Positions 1-12,087 of a stretch of 64,000 nt of DNA are shown here, one piece after another (within the stretch, counting starts at the first letter, position 1; each line of letters begins with the position of its first letter). Under the pieces are notes generated by a model. It saw only the letters and a list, made by a program, of their open reading frames with translations, was not told where the DNA came from and ran no database searches. The translations under genes were made by a program, and so were the position numbers. Source of the stretch: Stratiolaelaps scimitus (Eukaryota; Arthropoda; Arachnida; Mesostigmata; Laelapidae); the NCBI GenBank assembly GCA_019614645.1, contig JABWDB010000014.1, positions 372,001 to 436,000 of the forward strand, written 5' to 3'.

Positions 1-1000
1 TTACTTTTTGGGCAGTACCTCCGCAATATGATTTGTTAAGTAATAGTGGCAACTAATGTGGTCTGCGGCACAGCTACCACTGTGCAAAAATGTAAGCACA
101 GTACACCCGCTGTATGCGTCAGGAGTACTGCATGTTTACATACATGGGGCTTTCTACAGACACCCTGTTGACCATAGTAGTTGTTCACAGACGGGAAGTG
201 GACAGAGGTCTTGAGGGAAAGTCTGGTCTTGAGAGAGTGAGAGAGAAGGGAAGCAGCCGACAGTTAGCTACCCATGTGATGTCCGTACGATGAGGAGGAT
301 GTGTGGTGCGTGTGGCTGGGGTTGTACACATGTTACCATCCTCACTGAACAATGCGCTAAGCGATACCGGGAAGGGTGTTGTTATAGAACATCGTCGATA
401 GTCCCAGAAGGGGGGAGGTCACGGTGTTGACATGCCAATGTGCAAAGGTGGGGATCGAACCTGTGCACCTACGTGCGTACTCGAAGTTCAAGGCGTACCG
501 GCGAACACACGGGCTTGACATGACCCTATTTCTACCTAAGCCCCGGAAACAAGCCTACTATCAATCTCATTTATCCCTAACAATCTCCGTAATATACACA
601 ATAACACCGAAAAACGTTAACAGAAACATATATATATATACCGTTCTATAGGCCGGCAAGGGTAGCAAATAATTACCCATAATATGCACAAACCCGGAAG
701 CAGTCCAATGCATTCCCCCGTCTTCCAGATTTCTCCTGTCGCGGTGCTTGAGCCTATACTGCATGACGGAGGGTACCTGCGTGGCTCCACGTGGCCACAT
801 ACCCTTGTAGGGCGATCTTGCACGTACCAATACTCTCCTGCCCTGAGGTGAAACTCGGCGGGGGCCCTGCTAATTACTAGCCAATGGCTTGAGTTCATCA
901 CGATCATTGATGTAACTTCTCGAAGGGGTACGAAACAAAACCACATTGTTCCTCGAATTTGATAATTAGACTTTTAATTTATGAGTTATGCGATAGAGGT
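1..1000. other. Intergenic, no gene seen; one SINE-like fragment
   Basis: No protein-coding exon is recognised on either strand. The only structured element is a degenerate tRNA-like box at 451-461 (minus strand GGTTCGATCCC), preceded on the plus strand at 418-436 by CACGGTGTTG, a 10-mer that recurs in the hairpin at 31494. Confidence 0.4.
418..480 (-). repeat. Possible SINE fragment with Pol III B-box-like sequence
   Basis: The minus strand carries GGTTCGATCCCCACC, which fits the B-box of tRNA-derived SINEs. The flanking bases do not fold into a full tRNA cloverleaf, so a functional tRNA is unlikely. Confidence 0.3.
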
Positions 1001-1017
1001 AAAGGTTTTATAGGTTC

Positions 1018-1190
1018 GTTAACGGAACTGCAGTTCTACAATGCTGAAGTTCCCTATATCTCTTCGTCACCAGGTCGTAGGTCTCGAACCGCCGGCCTCC
1101 GGCTTGTTACAGCCAGAGCCTTAGGTCCACAGAGGTTGCCCACAAAGGTGAGATTGAAGGTGAATATGAAACCGATGGTATAATAAGCAA
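1018..1190 (-). repeat. tRNA-derived SINE-like repeat, copy A
   Basis: The minus strand has a tRNA-like head at about 1081-1135: a stem of about 8 bp around CTCTGGCT...AGCCGGAG with a 6-nt loop, then the B-box-like CGGCGGTTCGAGACC. It is followed by a body that ends in a core (1023-1052, plus strand CGGAACTGCAGTTCTACAAT) shared with the sequences at 28259 and 63062. The T-arm pairing is degenerate, so this is a repeat rather than a tRNA gene. Confidence 0.45.
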
Positions 1191-1980
1191 TGCTAACTCG
1201 TGGAGCTACCGCGGTGTGAGGGTGAGATACCGAGAGAGTGCTCACGGGCAAAGATCTCGGTAATAGACCGAGACATGTAAATTGATATTACACGTACCTG
1301 ATACAACATAAGTATACATTTGTGAAATGCATCCATGCCAAACAAACGCTACGCTGCGCTTGTGAACAGAATTTGACAAATCCCGAATCAACAGTTTCTG
1401 AGATAGCGACATGTTTTGAAATGCTTTTAGCCACTTCCCTATGGAAAGTCGTCACTTCAGCCTTCAGAACACTCATTAATATTGCGCATCTTGTTTACTC
1501 TACATTTGAGTATATGTGGTAAACTACTGATTGTTAAATAATACTTATTTTAAATTTTAGCTGAAAGAAGAGGCTTCCCGTGCAAAAGAACCTGAATTGT
1601 CCAAGGCCAGTTTCTGTACAAAGCGGCACAAGCGTATGTGAAATATGGGCTTGCTTGAACGGAAATCTGTCTTGGATTTGGGTTTCTGTTTGGGAACATA
1701 TTGGCAGATTGTGGAGGGCACGGTGATGATGTTTCCAAACATGTGTATGACTCAAAATAAAAAACAGCTGGCCGTTGTTGACATGTGCAATTTTTATATA
1801 TTATTATGCAATTTATATATCTGTTTCGTAGGCCTGTATTTCAAGTAAACGACGCGAAAGTATCATTTGAGCCAATGACAAGTTCATTATTCAACTGCTT
1901 CAATGTGTACAGTTTACGCTTGGGAAATCATTGGAAATTGTTATTTTTATCCGTTTATCTGGCATACCCCTCAAACCTCA

Positions 1981-2034
1981 AATAGTTATGCACGTGTGTC
2001 TGTGTGTGTATGTGTGTGTGTGTGTCTATGTGCA
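1981..2034. repeat. (TG)n microsatellite
   Basis: Imperfect TG dinucleotide run interrupted by TC and TA units. From 1191 to 2940 nothing else beyond low-scoring open frames is seen. Confidence 0.8.
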
Positions 2035-2951
2035 TACGGGCTGTCGTTGTGAGATTCTACTTTGTCCTTCATAAAACTGTTATCAGCTTGCCGGAGTTAG
2101 TCGCTCTGCCGTCATATTTTAAGTTGGCCGTTAATTAGGTATTAAAATTCACAAAACAGGTATTAACATTGATGAATTTATAGTCAAACCTCTAGAGATA
2201 CGCCACTTGATTATAAACAAGGCGGGCTGAATCCGGGCTCTTCCCTGGGATCAGTTCCCGGCTGGTATGAATATTTAAAATGTGTCATATCAAGCCACAT
2301 GTACATTCTTAATCTCGAAACGGAAATGCCAAGCATCTGTGGAGACAAAAATTAATACTAAAATGAGTGCAAGCTTTTTGAGTCTACGGTAAGTCTACGA
2401 AGAACGCGCAGAGGAACCTTTGCTATCTCTTGTGTATATTCAAACAACAAATTGATGAGAACTTTTGAAGCAGCCGCCACACGTGTCGTTAGCTTAACCC
2501 AACCGGTTTATCCGACACTTATCCGCCGTATTCTGTCGCGTATTTCCTCTCCCGGGGCGTACTGAAAACTCTACTTAACTTATACTCATATCAATCATAT
2601 TTTAATCGATCAGCCTCCTTTTGCACGCTGTAAACATTACGACGACCATCCACACGTTGAGGCGAGGCGATCTGTTATTCGTATGTATGCCGGTTCAATC
2701 AAAAGTCAACGATTGGCTCCGACAACCGTCAAGATCAAATGGGAGCTTATTGCTGAATGTTGAATTTAACGGAACGCCTCGAAGTACCACCCGTGACCTA
2801 TGCGTGTAACAATTAAGTGAATTTGACATCACTGACGGACACGTTCGCCAAAGAGTATCTCAAGCAAATTACTGGTTTCCAACGCCGCAGAGTATTTACT
2901 CTACTTCGGCAGAATCTTCTAATCATCGCATATCAGGACATGAATCAGAAG

Positions 2952-2983
2952 AAAACACATAACAATACCATGTTATGTGTTTT
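2952..2983. repeat. Perfect 13-bp inverted repeat, 6-nt loop
   Basis: AAAACACATAACA at 2952-2964 is exactly complementary to TGTTATGTGTTTT at 2971-2983, followed by a T run. The region 2984-4520 contains only unconvincing short open frames. Confidence 0.85.
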
Positions 2984-4565
2984 TTGTTTTTACAAGAGAC
3001 GATCTAGCTCGATACTCATTCACTCAGATTGAATTGCTTCCTGATCCATTTCAGGCAATCATTTCTCTACTTTATGGGGGGTTTTTATGAACTCGTGATG
3101 CACATGTATCACCCGCCAATAGGAACTGGTCTGAGACACACTTTACTAAACCTGGGTCCCTTGAACCCTCAGAGCATGCTAAGCTTCACTTCGATTATGA
3201 ACTTAATACTAAACGAGTGCAAGAGATCTGTGGCGGTCAGTCAAATTCAATGTGAAGTTGTTTAAAAATGATTAAGTTTCCTTGAACATATACTTGTATA
3301 GTTTTGTGACAGTTAGCGATTCAACAGTACACGCGCGTTGTCGGACACCGACGTTCAGAGTATGGTGCTTTTGGTACAAGACGTTCGTTAGCGGTTAGTT
3401 TCCATTGCAGGGTTGTCCACCGCGTGTCCGGCCAACCGTTGTCCATTTGCCAATTTCCGCTTTCGAATCATTTTTGTTATCAGAGGCCGGGTCTCTAGGC
3501 TATTGTCGATTGGGGGGTACAACCTGGCTGGCTGGCTTGCTTGCCCGGAGAGGAGCAAGGCCCTACATAAGGCCACACAGGGAGCAACGGCAAATGCGTG
3601 AATCGATGATGTTGGTTGTCCCAGTGCTCGCCCTGAACCGGCTGGGACCGAACGATCCGGATGAGCCATAGTCGAAGATATCTGAATAACTATTCATCAC
3701 CCGACATAAATGGGGTTTACGTATCGCGGTGTCCTCAGCTACCAAGAATGAGGCCATTTGCCTGTCCGGGTATACGTGGTCGAGACACGTTGCACATCAG
3801 GACACATTCACGGGTCTGTCTCATTTTTTGCTGGTATCGTCAGCAGGACGCATAAAAAACAGGAGAATGTGCCTATCCATGAAAGCAATGTCCCTACATG
3901 CAAGCCTTCTCTCGCATCAAGAGGACCCTCTTCTATCAAGAGGTTAAAATTTGTGCCGTGGATAGTCGTTGAGAAAGAATTAACAGGGGTATACAGGAAT
4001 AGTCCTAAGTCCGAACTTAAAGTTGCAAACATCTCGAAAATTCCGTAGAGGAGCTAACTTCGCCATAACTTAACCACTGGCCCAGCGATAATTTAAATAA
4101 GTGTGATGATCATTGGAATAACCTAAACACTTACGTGAAATTAAAAAAGAGCCTCTTGATGTCGTGATGGAAAGCTTATATTTCTCGAGGGTTTACGAGT
4201 TTCAAAGCTACTCACCAAAATGGAAGCTGGACGGATTGCATTGTTAGCTCGTAGCATGTCAAGATTATATTGTCTCCCAAAGAAATATAAGACAAATACT
4301 CCCATCTGAATAGTCGTTTCATGTTGTGTAGCGCGAAGTTAGAATCTTTCAAAGGGATTAGCATTCGTTCTAACTAAAAATCAGCATTTACCCCCAACGT
4401 GAAGTTTACATATACCTCAATAACTTCAGGCCTCATATAGCAGCTGATGTACTATACTGTGCCCTCAAGAGCGCCTTGGAAACCATGCACCATGGGCTGC
4501 TGCTGTTTGTTCTGCATCTCAATGGTATTGGTAGAAAGATTATACAATGCATTTTTGACTTGTTA

Positions 4566-4692
4566 ACAGGTCGAACCTTCAGTGTCAAGGTTGGGTTATC
4601 ACCAAGGCAGTGTTCTTCGCGGCTTGCTACTTAGGTTGTTCATAGACGAGCTAAAACGTATAGTTCTGATAGTAACTCTCTGGAGAAAATAA
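4566..4692 (+). pseudogene. Decayed non-LTR (LINE) reverse transcriptase fragment
   Basis: The frame starting at 4594 reads GYHQGSVLRGLLLRLFIDEL, which matches the reverse transcriptase block usually written G-V-x-Q-G-S-V-L-x-P-L-L-F. Just upstream, in a different frame, 4575-4595 reads TFSVKVG, the sequence that normally precedes this block, so one base has been gained between them. A stop follows at 4690, and an upstream stop (TAA, near 4563) interrupts the second frame. No YADD box or endonuclease domain is visible. It is a short dead fragment. Confidence 0.7.
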
Positions 4693-4772
4693 AACGCAAG
4701 TTGCTCCGAAGAATCGAATTCGGATGTGATGCTTGAAAAAAAAAGATCAATTGAAATTAGTTCAACTAAAGA

Positions 4773-5075
4773 ATGAATAAAAGTGGCAGATACAAAACAA
4801 TTGACAAAATGAAATATGAAAAATGTTTGACCTATAATAATGTCTTATTCGAAAAGCTGCAGCTCAAAACGGGGCCTTATACTCAAATCGAGGTCCGAAA
4901 CGCACTCACCACGTATAATGAAGACATTCCTATAGTACATTGCCGGGATCATCAATGTATAGCAGCTGTAAGCAAATGGTACTTAAATGTAAGAAGTTCA
5001 CCACTATCCTATTATGATATAATTCTCGATTATCAGTCCAGGGCCGCAGCGGATATGGAAGTGCTCGTTCAGTGA
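4773..5075 (+). other. 100-codon ORF, weak resemblance to RNase T2 C-terminus
   Basis: The frame is open from an ATG that follows an in-frame stop. The middle part has KYEKCLTYNNVLFEKL, then IEVRNALTTYNEDIPIVHC. The spacing of an (I)E..AL helix, a P-I/V-x-C strand and a following cysteine resembles the C-terminal part of secreted RNase T2 enzymes. Neither catalytic CAS box (with histidine) is in the ORF, so if the resemblance is real this would be one exon or a retrocopied fragment. The sequence before it has an A run, and (AAT)n follows the stop. Chance is a serious alternative. Confidence 0.25.
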
Positions 5076-6990
5076 GTGAGATGCCATAAATTAACATAAA
5101 AATGTAAATATGAATAATAATAATAATAATAATAGACATTCTCAGTGGAGTAATGTGATGTGCATTTGATATTTGAGTTGCTGCAAAATAAATAAACAAT
5201 GAAACGTTTCTACCAAAAGTTTAAACTCTCAGATCGCCATTTCTAAAACGAAGATTTTGATTCGACTTTTGATGACATTGTTAAACTTCTGTATGGAGAA
5301 CTCGTTGGTCGAGTTTAAATTACAATTCTACCACCAAACAAAAAGTATAACTTCGGACCGAACACTTATAAGTCTAGTAGCTGAAGTAGTTATGGTCACG
5401 ATTTGAAAAACACCTAAAACGAGTGTAGCCTATATTAAGTTCTGGACAGGCTACTTAAGGTCTTCGCGATTGTCCCAAAAACGGAAACATCATTAAAACT
5501 ATCGATTCAGTAACCGAAGATGTTGAATTAATTTTGTAAATGGAAGAACCCTTCTGCATATGAAAATATTACGAAATCGCAAGGGGTCAGTATCGGCACC
5601 TGTTTACAGCCATGCAAAAACAGTGGGCTCATTCTAAATTGTGCCTTCGAACACGACACAGGGTGTGGTTAAGATTGATTTTTCTCGCAAAGAGTTTGTT
5701 ACCTCTTTTCGAATGAAGGACTTGTAAGAAAAAGAGCTCTACATAGTATACTGACCTCATGACTTGCAGTTATGCTTAGGGCTTTGTGAATAAATATATG
5801 AAACAGATTAAGGACACCACTCTTTATTGACATCAGAAAATCTTGTTCCCATAGGGAATTTTATGCCAACGCTTACGTGGTTTACAAAGTTACTTGCGAT
5901 CGTCGCATAGGTCAATGTACTTTAGAAAATAGAAACATTGCTGACTGAACGAACACAAACTGGCGTAAAACATAGCTACGTCACGAAAATAAAATAAACA
6001 GAGAATCTCATTGACATCATGAGCCATAGCTCCTGATTTTGACGGGTCTCTTTATTAAATGTATTTCAGCATCGTATTTCGATATATTCTAGTTTGATTT
6101 ATGAAGTAAATTCGTTTCTCATATTTGACGTGTCTGATTCATGTATATTTCATTTATGTAAATAACGTTTTGTTGATTTTGATTTTTATTTGGTTCGTAT
6201 GTATTGTATTATTAATTGCTATATATAATACATTTACAATGGGGGGGTGCGATGGTGGATTTCGCAGAAGTACATAAAGATGTTTAATATAAGATTTGTG
6301 TGTCGGGTAGAATCGGATAATGTATTAGAAAAAAAATGTCATAACAGATCATTGCAGTGAATATTCAAAACGCAACCACAGACGGCAATTTCCAAAAGTA
6401 TTTGTTAGCGCTGAACTCTTGAACTCGCCCCCTTACAGACGATTTGGTCACGCCTGACAAAGATACGTCAAAACATTACAGAAGGCAATATTTCCAAATT
6501 ACTTTTTTTTCGAGTCTTCACACATTTATACAACAATTATTGGCTAGGTATAATAGTTTGGCAGCTACCTACATACCTGCCAAATTGTAAAACTGCGGTT
6601 CCTTTAATAAACCAATAAAACTCATGCCGTTACCGTATTCGTTCTCGAGTCCACAATTCGTTGTGCCGCCTCAAATCAAAGGATGCGGTGTGCTTCATGC
6701 TCGCTCAAGCTATGATCGATTATCATAATATATACTTTCACGTATCGCTGCGTTCACCATTCTAAGCGATTCTTATCTGAACAATTTAGCTGTGTCAAGA
6801 TAGTTTACTTTACCCTGCTAATTTTAACCATCTGATTTCATCACCTCGAAGATGAGTAACGCGTTTGTTTCTGGCATTAGCTCATACTTTTAGCATTGTA
6901 TTGTACCATTCGTTTTACGACACGCGTGGATAGGACAGAGTCTGTGTCTGTGGGATGCCGCTCGATGGCACTGCTGTGCGGTATTGTGAC
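5076..6990. other. Intergenic AT-rich, nothing recognised
   Basis: Stop codons are dense in all frames. A short (AAT)n run lies at 5112-5135. No homology or regulatory element is recognisable. Confidence 0.5.
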
Positions 6991-6995
6991 AACGG

Positions 6996-7002
6996 CAGAG
7001 AG

Positions 7003-7035
<33 letters not shown>
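6996..7035. repeat. (GA)n microsatellite
   Basis: Forty bases of nearly perfect GA/GAAA repeat. Confidence 0.9.
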
Positions 7036-7128
7036 GTCTTCTCGTGAGAAAGTAGAAAAATCTACAAACAGGTGTTTTTGTGTTTGCTTCTCTGACACCG
7101 AGACAAGCAGTCGATGAGGCAAATAGTG

Positions 7129-7152
7129 AGAAAGAGAGAGAGAGAGAGAGAG
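7129..7152. repeat. (GA)n microsatellite
   Basis: A second GA run about 100 nt after the first. Confidence 0.9.
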
Positions 7153-7199
7153 GCAGGCAAGCAGTCAGAGGATCAGAGGACCTAAAGACTTAGAAGGCA

Positions 7200-8900
7200 G
7201 AGCGGCTGGTGGCTTCTTGCCACGCACCACGACTAAAAACGTTTGCGGTCGTTTGGTGGTTAAGCCACCCACCTATGCTGGTCACCTCGATGTGATGCGG
7301 AAAAGCGCATAAGAGGCACATACACGGTTCTTGCGTTCAGGTTAAGTGCTTGCGTGCTTGGGTGTGCTACCAAATTGTCTATTACCCTGCTGAGAGGACA
7401 AGAGCTGCTATCCTACGATCCAAGCGACGGAGTCGCCCCCTGCCAAAAAAACACAATACAAAAGGCCAAGCTAGAGGCGTGGGCCCGGGGGCCGAGCGTT
7501 CGGTCTGGACGCGACAGAGGTTGCGTCTACTGCCTTTTAACGGAGGCGTGTGTGCAATTGTCTATAAGAGCCACACCAGCCTCACTACAAGGTCCCGTCC
7601 TGCCGCAAAGTCATACAACACCCCCGGCCACACCTCCATAACTGGCTTGGCTTGACTATGGCTGTTATCCATGCCATGGTGTTTCCAGAACAGTTCGTTG
7701 ATTCTCTGATGGGGCCAAATATCTCGGTGTGCTTCGACTCTTCTCGCTTTCTCCTGACCTCGCTGACTGACTCCTCCGGAGTCACTTTCTCTCTCTCTCG
7801 CCCCCTTCGCCAGGAGCCAAGACCATGTCCAGCACTTTTTCCCTTCTCGACCAGCTGCCGGGCCCATGGACGGACGGGCCGACCGATTTGCGAACCAGAG
7901 CAGATGGAATTAGTGTTCTGAGAAGCTCTATGAGCCGCGACTGTTCACCAGGCTCACACTGCCTCAATAATAAAACGTTGAATACAACGGCGACTGCTAT
8001 CGCGTTCTACACGTGACCGTATCTACAGCTGCATCTGCTCACTAACTCGTTTACGAACCAACGTAAACGATGAAAAGTCAATAAATGCATGAAATGTAAT
8101 GTACACCAGTCAGGTCGTTTTTGTGGATGATTCACTGTGAGGGGTTTACATTTATTCACCGCCTCCGTGCAGTTTCATCGTCTATGATCTTGCCAATGTC
8201 CCTTGAATACCACGATGAAATCTAGTTCGTGGGGCGAGCCTGCAGTAGCAAAGGCTGACTTTCTATATTATTACTAGACAAGTACTCAGTATTCCAAGAT
8301 CTATGCCCCGTCTGCCCCCGGGAAGTACATTGGAAGGTCGATCGGAAGCACCCTGCGAAGAGCGGAGAAGATCAGCTAACGCTTCATCAAGCGTGGAGGG
8401 CTGAGGCTTTGGGCGCAGACATCGGAAGCCCAATAGTCAGCCCAACGTACGGAGATCCGACGGACCCTCTCACGGATGAAGGGAAGAACTCCGCTAGAAG
8501 AGGAAAAAAAGCTGTCCACCCTCCCACTACTACAACAACTACTACTACTACTACAACCAAGCAGACGCCGTTTCCTCATTTTCTGCTCCCATTCGTGAAC
8601 CCCTACCCGGGTGGTGCCAACCGTGATTGTCCCCTTTGGCCCGAATTCGTTCTCGCCCGAACGCACAGGCCCGGTCTGCCCTGCAGAACAAACCCATTTT
8701 TGGGCCTTGTGGACGCACACGCACTTACCCTACCTCCCTACCGCCCGCCCTGCCATCCTCCCTGTGTTCATGTTTCACCCCGGCGTCTATCTCTCGTTTA
8801 TCCCCGCAGCCTCCATAGCGAACCGGGTTCCATGATACGCCAATCGTTGTTGAATGCTCGACCTGCTTCGGGTATCTCCTAGATCCTACACGGTACAGGT
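7200..8900. other. GC-rich patch, no assignable gene
   Basis: GC content is clearly higher than on either side, so longer open frames occur on both strands by chance. One plus-strand frame (8409-8882) contains a run of about eleven threonines made by an ACT/ACA microsatellite. No domain, signal peptide or paired splice sites are convincing. It could be an exon or promoter of an unrecognised gene. Confidence 0.25.
8526..8556. repeat. (ACT/ACA)n trinucleotide repeat
   Basis: Tandem ACT units with two ACA variants. Confidence 0.85.
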
Positions 8901-9366
8901 CGACGTCGTTGCTGTCTTTCGGTGAGTTCTCCCCGCTCTACTTTGATATGAACTATTTCCATCACGGGAAAGAAAAACGAAGACAGACCAATATGACTAT
9001 TTCGAAAAATCATAGTAAAAACGGGTTCTCTTACAACGAGCAGATCATCAAACATTAAATTTAGAAGGAACCCTAAACAAGGGAATGCATACCGAAATGA
9101 ATACACATTCTCTATTTTGGTGGATGATTTGTACATTTTATTTCATTTTGAATTCATTTTGTTTGATTTTTTATTCAGTTGTTTTCCTTTTTATTTTTCA
9201 TCTTTCTCTCTCTCTCTCCTTCGTTCCCTCTCGTTCTCTCGCTCCCTTTGTTTACGTTTATTTTCATTTGTTGTCTTGCGACGTCAATTATCCCTCCAAC
9301 GACGCCGTTTTGCTTTAGTTTCTGTCTCCGCTCTCAATGTTTCGCATCATTTTTTCGCTCGCTTAG

Positions 9367-9422
9367 TATTATTATTATTAATATTATTATTATTATCATC
9401 ATCATCATTATTATTATTATTA
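9367..9422. repeat. (TTA/TCA)n trinucleotide repeat
   Basis: About 55 bases of ATT units with a central ATC block. Confidence 0.9.
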
Positions 9423-9500
9423 AACCATTACATCTCGTGTGTCACCCACGGTGTTGAGTGGCCACCCCTATTCACTGTTTCTATCTTGTTGCTGTCCCCC

Positions 9501-9524
9501 TATATATATATATATATATATATA
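9501..9524. repeat. (TA)n microsatellite
   Basis: Perfect run of 12 TA units. Confidence 0.95.
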
Positions 9525-9758
9525 CTCAAGTGTGTCAGACTCTTTGGATTCTGTATATATGGCGTATGTATATCTGTCTGCGGGCAACCATGTGTATGTG
9601 TGTATATGTGAAATTTCAATTCATGTGTTTGTTTGCTTGCTTTTATTTTTCGGGAAACCGTCATCGTTATCTTCGCTACGTTTCTCTATTTCTTCGTATC
9701 TGTCCGTAAGACCTCCCCACAATCTCTCTCTCTCTCTCTCGCTCATTTTTCTCGCTAC

Positions 9759-9772
9759 TTTATTTATTTATT
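9759..9772 (-). promoter_or_regulatory. Triple overlapping AATAAA, possible distal poly(A) signal
   Basis: Read on the minus strand there are three overlapping AATAAA hexamers in 14 nt. About 45 nt downstream lies TTGTGGGGAGGTCTT, a GU-rich element of the kind that supports cleavage. This is the strongest polyadenylation context in the domain downstream of the receptor stop, but it is 10.5 kb from that stop. Confidence 0.3.
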
Positions 9773-11679
9773 TTACATTCAATATGACAGAAGGAGCACC
9801 AGCGCTCCTTCGTGACAGTACCAGTAACAGTACCAAGCCACTTCCGATAGAACCAACCTAAGCTCCGTCCGTAAGCACGGCGCCCAGCTAACCAAACTAT
9901 CAGACGCTGTATACATACGCCGGAGATAGTGTAACAAACCTCTACCATACAGTGAACAACGTCCATCTTCGACATCGCTGTCAGTATCATCATCATCGTT
10001 GCAGTCTCACCTGCTACTGTCGCACTGTCCTTTCTCTCTGTTTGTTTCCCTATTCTACCGTTCAATCTTCGAAAAACAAAACCTCCTTCTTCAACTGGAG
10101 TTATTCGGCTGTCGGCTCCACGAATCATGCTCTATGTTCGAGGTGGCGGCTGGGATGCTAATTCCAATGGAGTAGCCCGCTTTCTTCAAATGTGTATTCG
10201 CATGCAAGGACACACGATCGAGGCCGGCTAACGGCTGACAATTGTCCTCGACATCATCCTGGCAGCTCGTGTCCTCTTTTTCTCCTCTTGCTTAATGTCA
10301 AATCCTCAAATCGTCAGGTGGATATTTGATCGCTACCTTTAGGGAGCGCACAATGGAGGGAGAAAATGATGCCCATCCAAGTATGGTCGAAATTTTATTT
10401 TTTGTCGTATATTTTTTTATTTCGTCGCTGTTCCTGTTGATTTTATGCTTATATTACATATTTGTACTGAATGAAAAAAAAAATACTCATTGGTAAATGA
10501 CAGCTCGGTGCGAATTTAGCAAACACTATATTCACATGTACTCATATACCTTATATATATATATGTGTGCTGCCTTCTGTTCGTTCTGGCTGTGTGTAAG
10601 TTTATTTACGTTATAGATTAATCTACACTTGATTTGTTTTTAACCAATCGCTATTTTCATTGTGATATCTAGAGGAGTTGTTCTCGCGTTTTCGGGGAAA
10701 ATTCATTATGAGCTCAACAGTACTACTGCATGGTACCAACTCCCCCTCCCATCAAGGATAGGTAGCTTACTTAATCAAGGCTGGCTAAATACTATTAATT
10801 ATATTTGTTTGCATTTCACATTTCTCAGTTCGTCGCGTTTGTATACATGCAATAATAGCCGTCGATGAATTGTCTCTGGTGAGGGGAAACTCTCATCCAA
10901 GTTAGTTGATCCTATTTTGTCTCTGTTTGTATTTCGTTTGGCAATTAATTATGTATCTGTGGTCGGTATCCTGATGGAACTGTACAGCGTTGATATTAGG
11001 CTGTCACCCTCGGTCGGTCTCTCAATCTCTCTCTCTCTCTGTCATTGGTTCTGTCCCGTATAGCCTTTTGGAGAAGGAATATCGAGAGTGAAGCCTCGGT
11101 ACTTTTCCATTCGTCAGTATTTCTTTCCACTTTTCCGTCGAAGATGTCCATACGGCACAAAAATCCTTGCTGCAAACACCTCTCCTATATATGGTAATGG
11201 TAATGGTTTTATATATATATATATAGGCCATTGTCTTTTCGAGGTAACTGACCGTTTTCCCACTGATGGCGTTCTCGGTTCCATTGTTTATTGTTATTAT
11301 TATTGTTGTTGCTGGTGCTGTTTGAGTTGTTCGTGTTGCCCCTATGCCACGCTATATCAAATATTCGGAGTGAGTTTGTCTATAACGATATTACGTTGAA
11401 TGCGTTAGCATTCGTCTGTGTTTTGTGAGTCCTCAACGTAATCCGCATCGACAGATTTGTTTTCTCCCACCGTTTAACCCTCGACTTTCCTCCTTAACAC
11501 ACTACTATCTACCTATCTATAGAGATATCTTATTTTTATATAACCTTAGCCACATAATTGCTATTATCAATGTCATCATTGGTGTTATCAATTTATTGTT
11601 TATCATCAGTACCATTATTACTATTATTAACCTTTTTTAACATGGAATCCATTTGTCGCTTATCGCAAACGTATGCAGC

Positions 11680-11699
11680 TATATATATATATATATATG
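11680..11699. repeat. (TA)n microsatellite
   Basis: Perfect TA run; a shorter one lies at 11210-11226. Confidence 0.9.
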
Positions 11700-12062
11700 T
11701 ATCAGTTAATCGAGTGTGTTTATTCAATCAGTTATCAATCAATCCATGAATCAATCAGTCAATCGGCATTGCATTCATCGAGGTCGTGCATGAACCACCG
11801 TGATCATCTCCGACCTATCGAAGATATCAGTCAGATATTCAATTCCACACACGTGCGTTCACCCAGCTACATTTATCCACCTTCATTCTCATGTTGCGTG
11901 CTCACCCACTCACTCACTCTGCTAAAACTGCTCGGTACAATACTAGTAAATCAAGTGACGATTTATCTTTCAATATGAATATTCCGTCAATCAATATCAA
12001 TCAATCATGCAGGTCGTGATGGTATTCCATTAGTTTGTACTCTACGAAGTGGTTTGTCGGTT

Positions 12063-12087
12063 GTATATATATATATATATATATATG
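12063..12087. repeat. (TA)n microsatellite
   Basis: Perfect TA run, with others at 12318-12339, 12674-12704 and 12785-12802. Confidence 0.9.

Noticed and set aside
1075..1140. Functional tRNA gene on the minus strand
   Set aside because: It has a B-box and an anticodon-like stem but a degenerate T-stem; it is better explained as a SINE head.
8409..8882. Plus-strand 157-codon frame with a polythreonine run
   Set aside because: It lies in a GC-rich patch where the opposite strand is also open, the Thr run is a microsatellite, and no domain or paired splice sites are seen.
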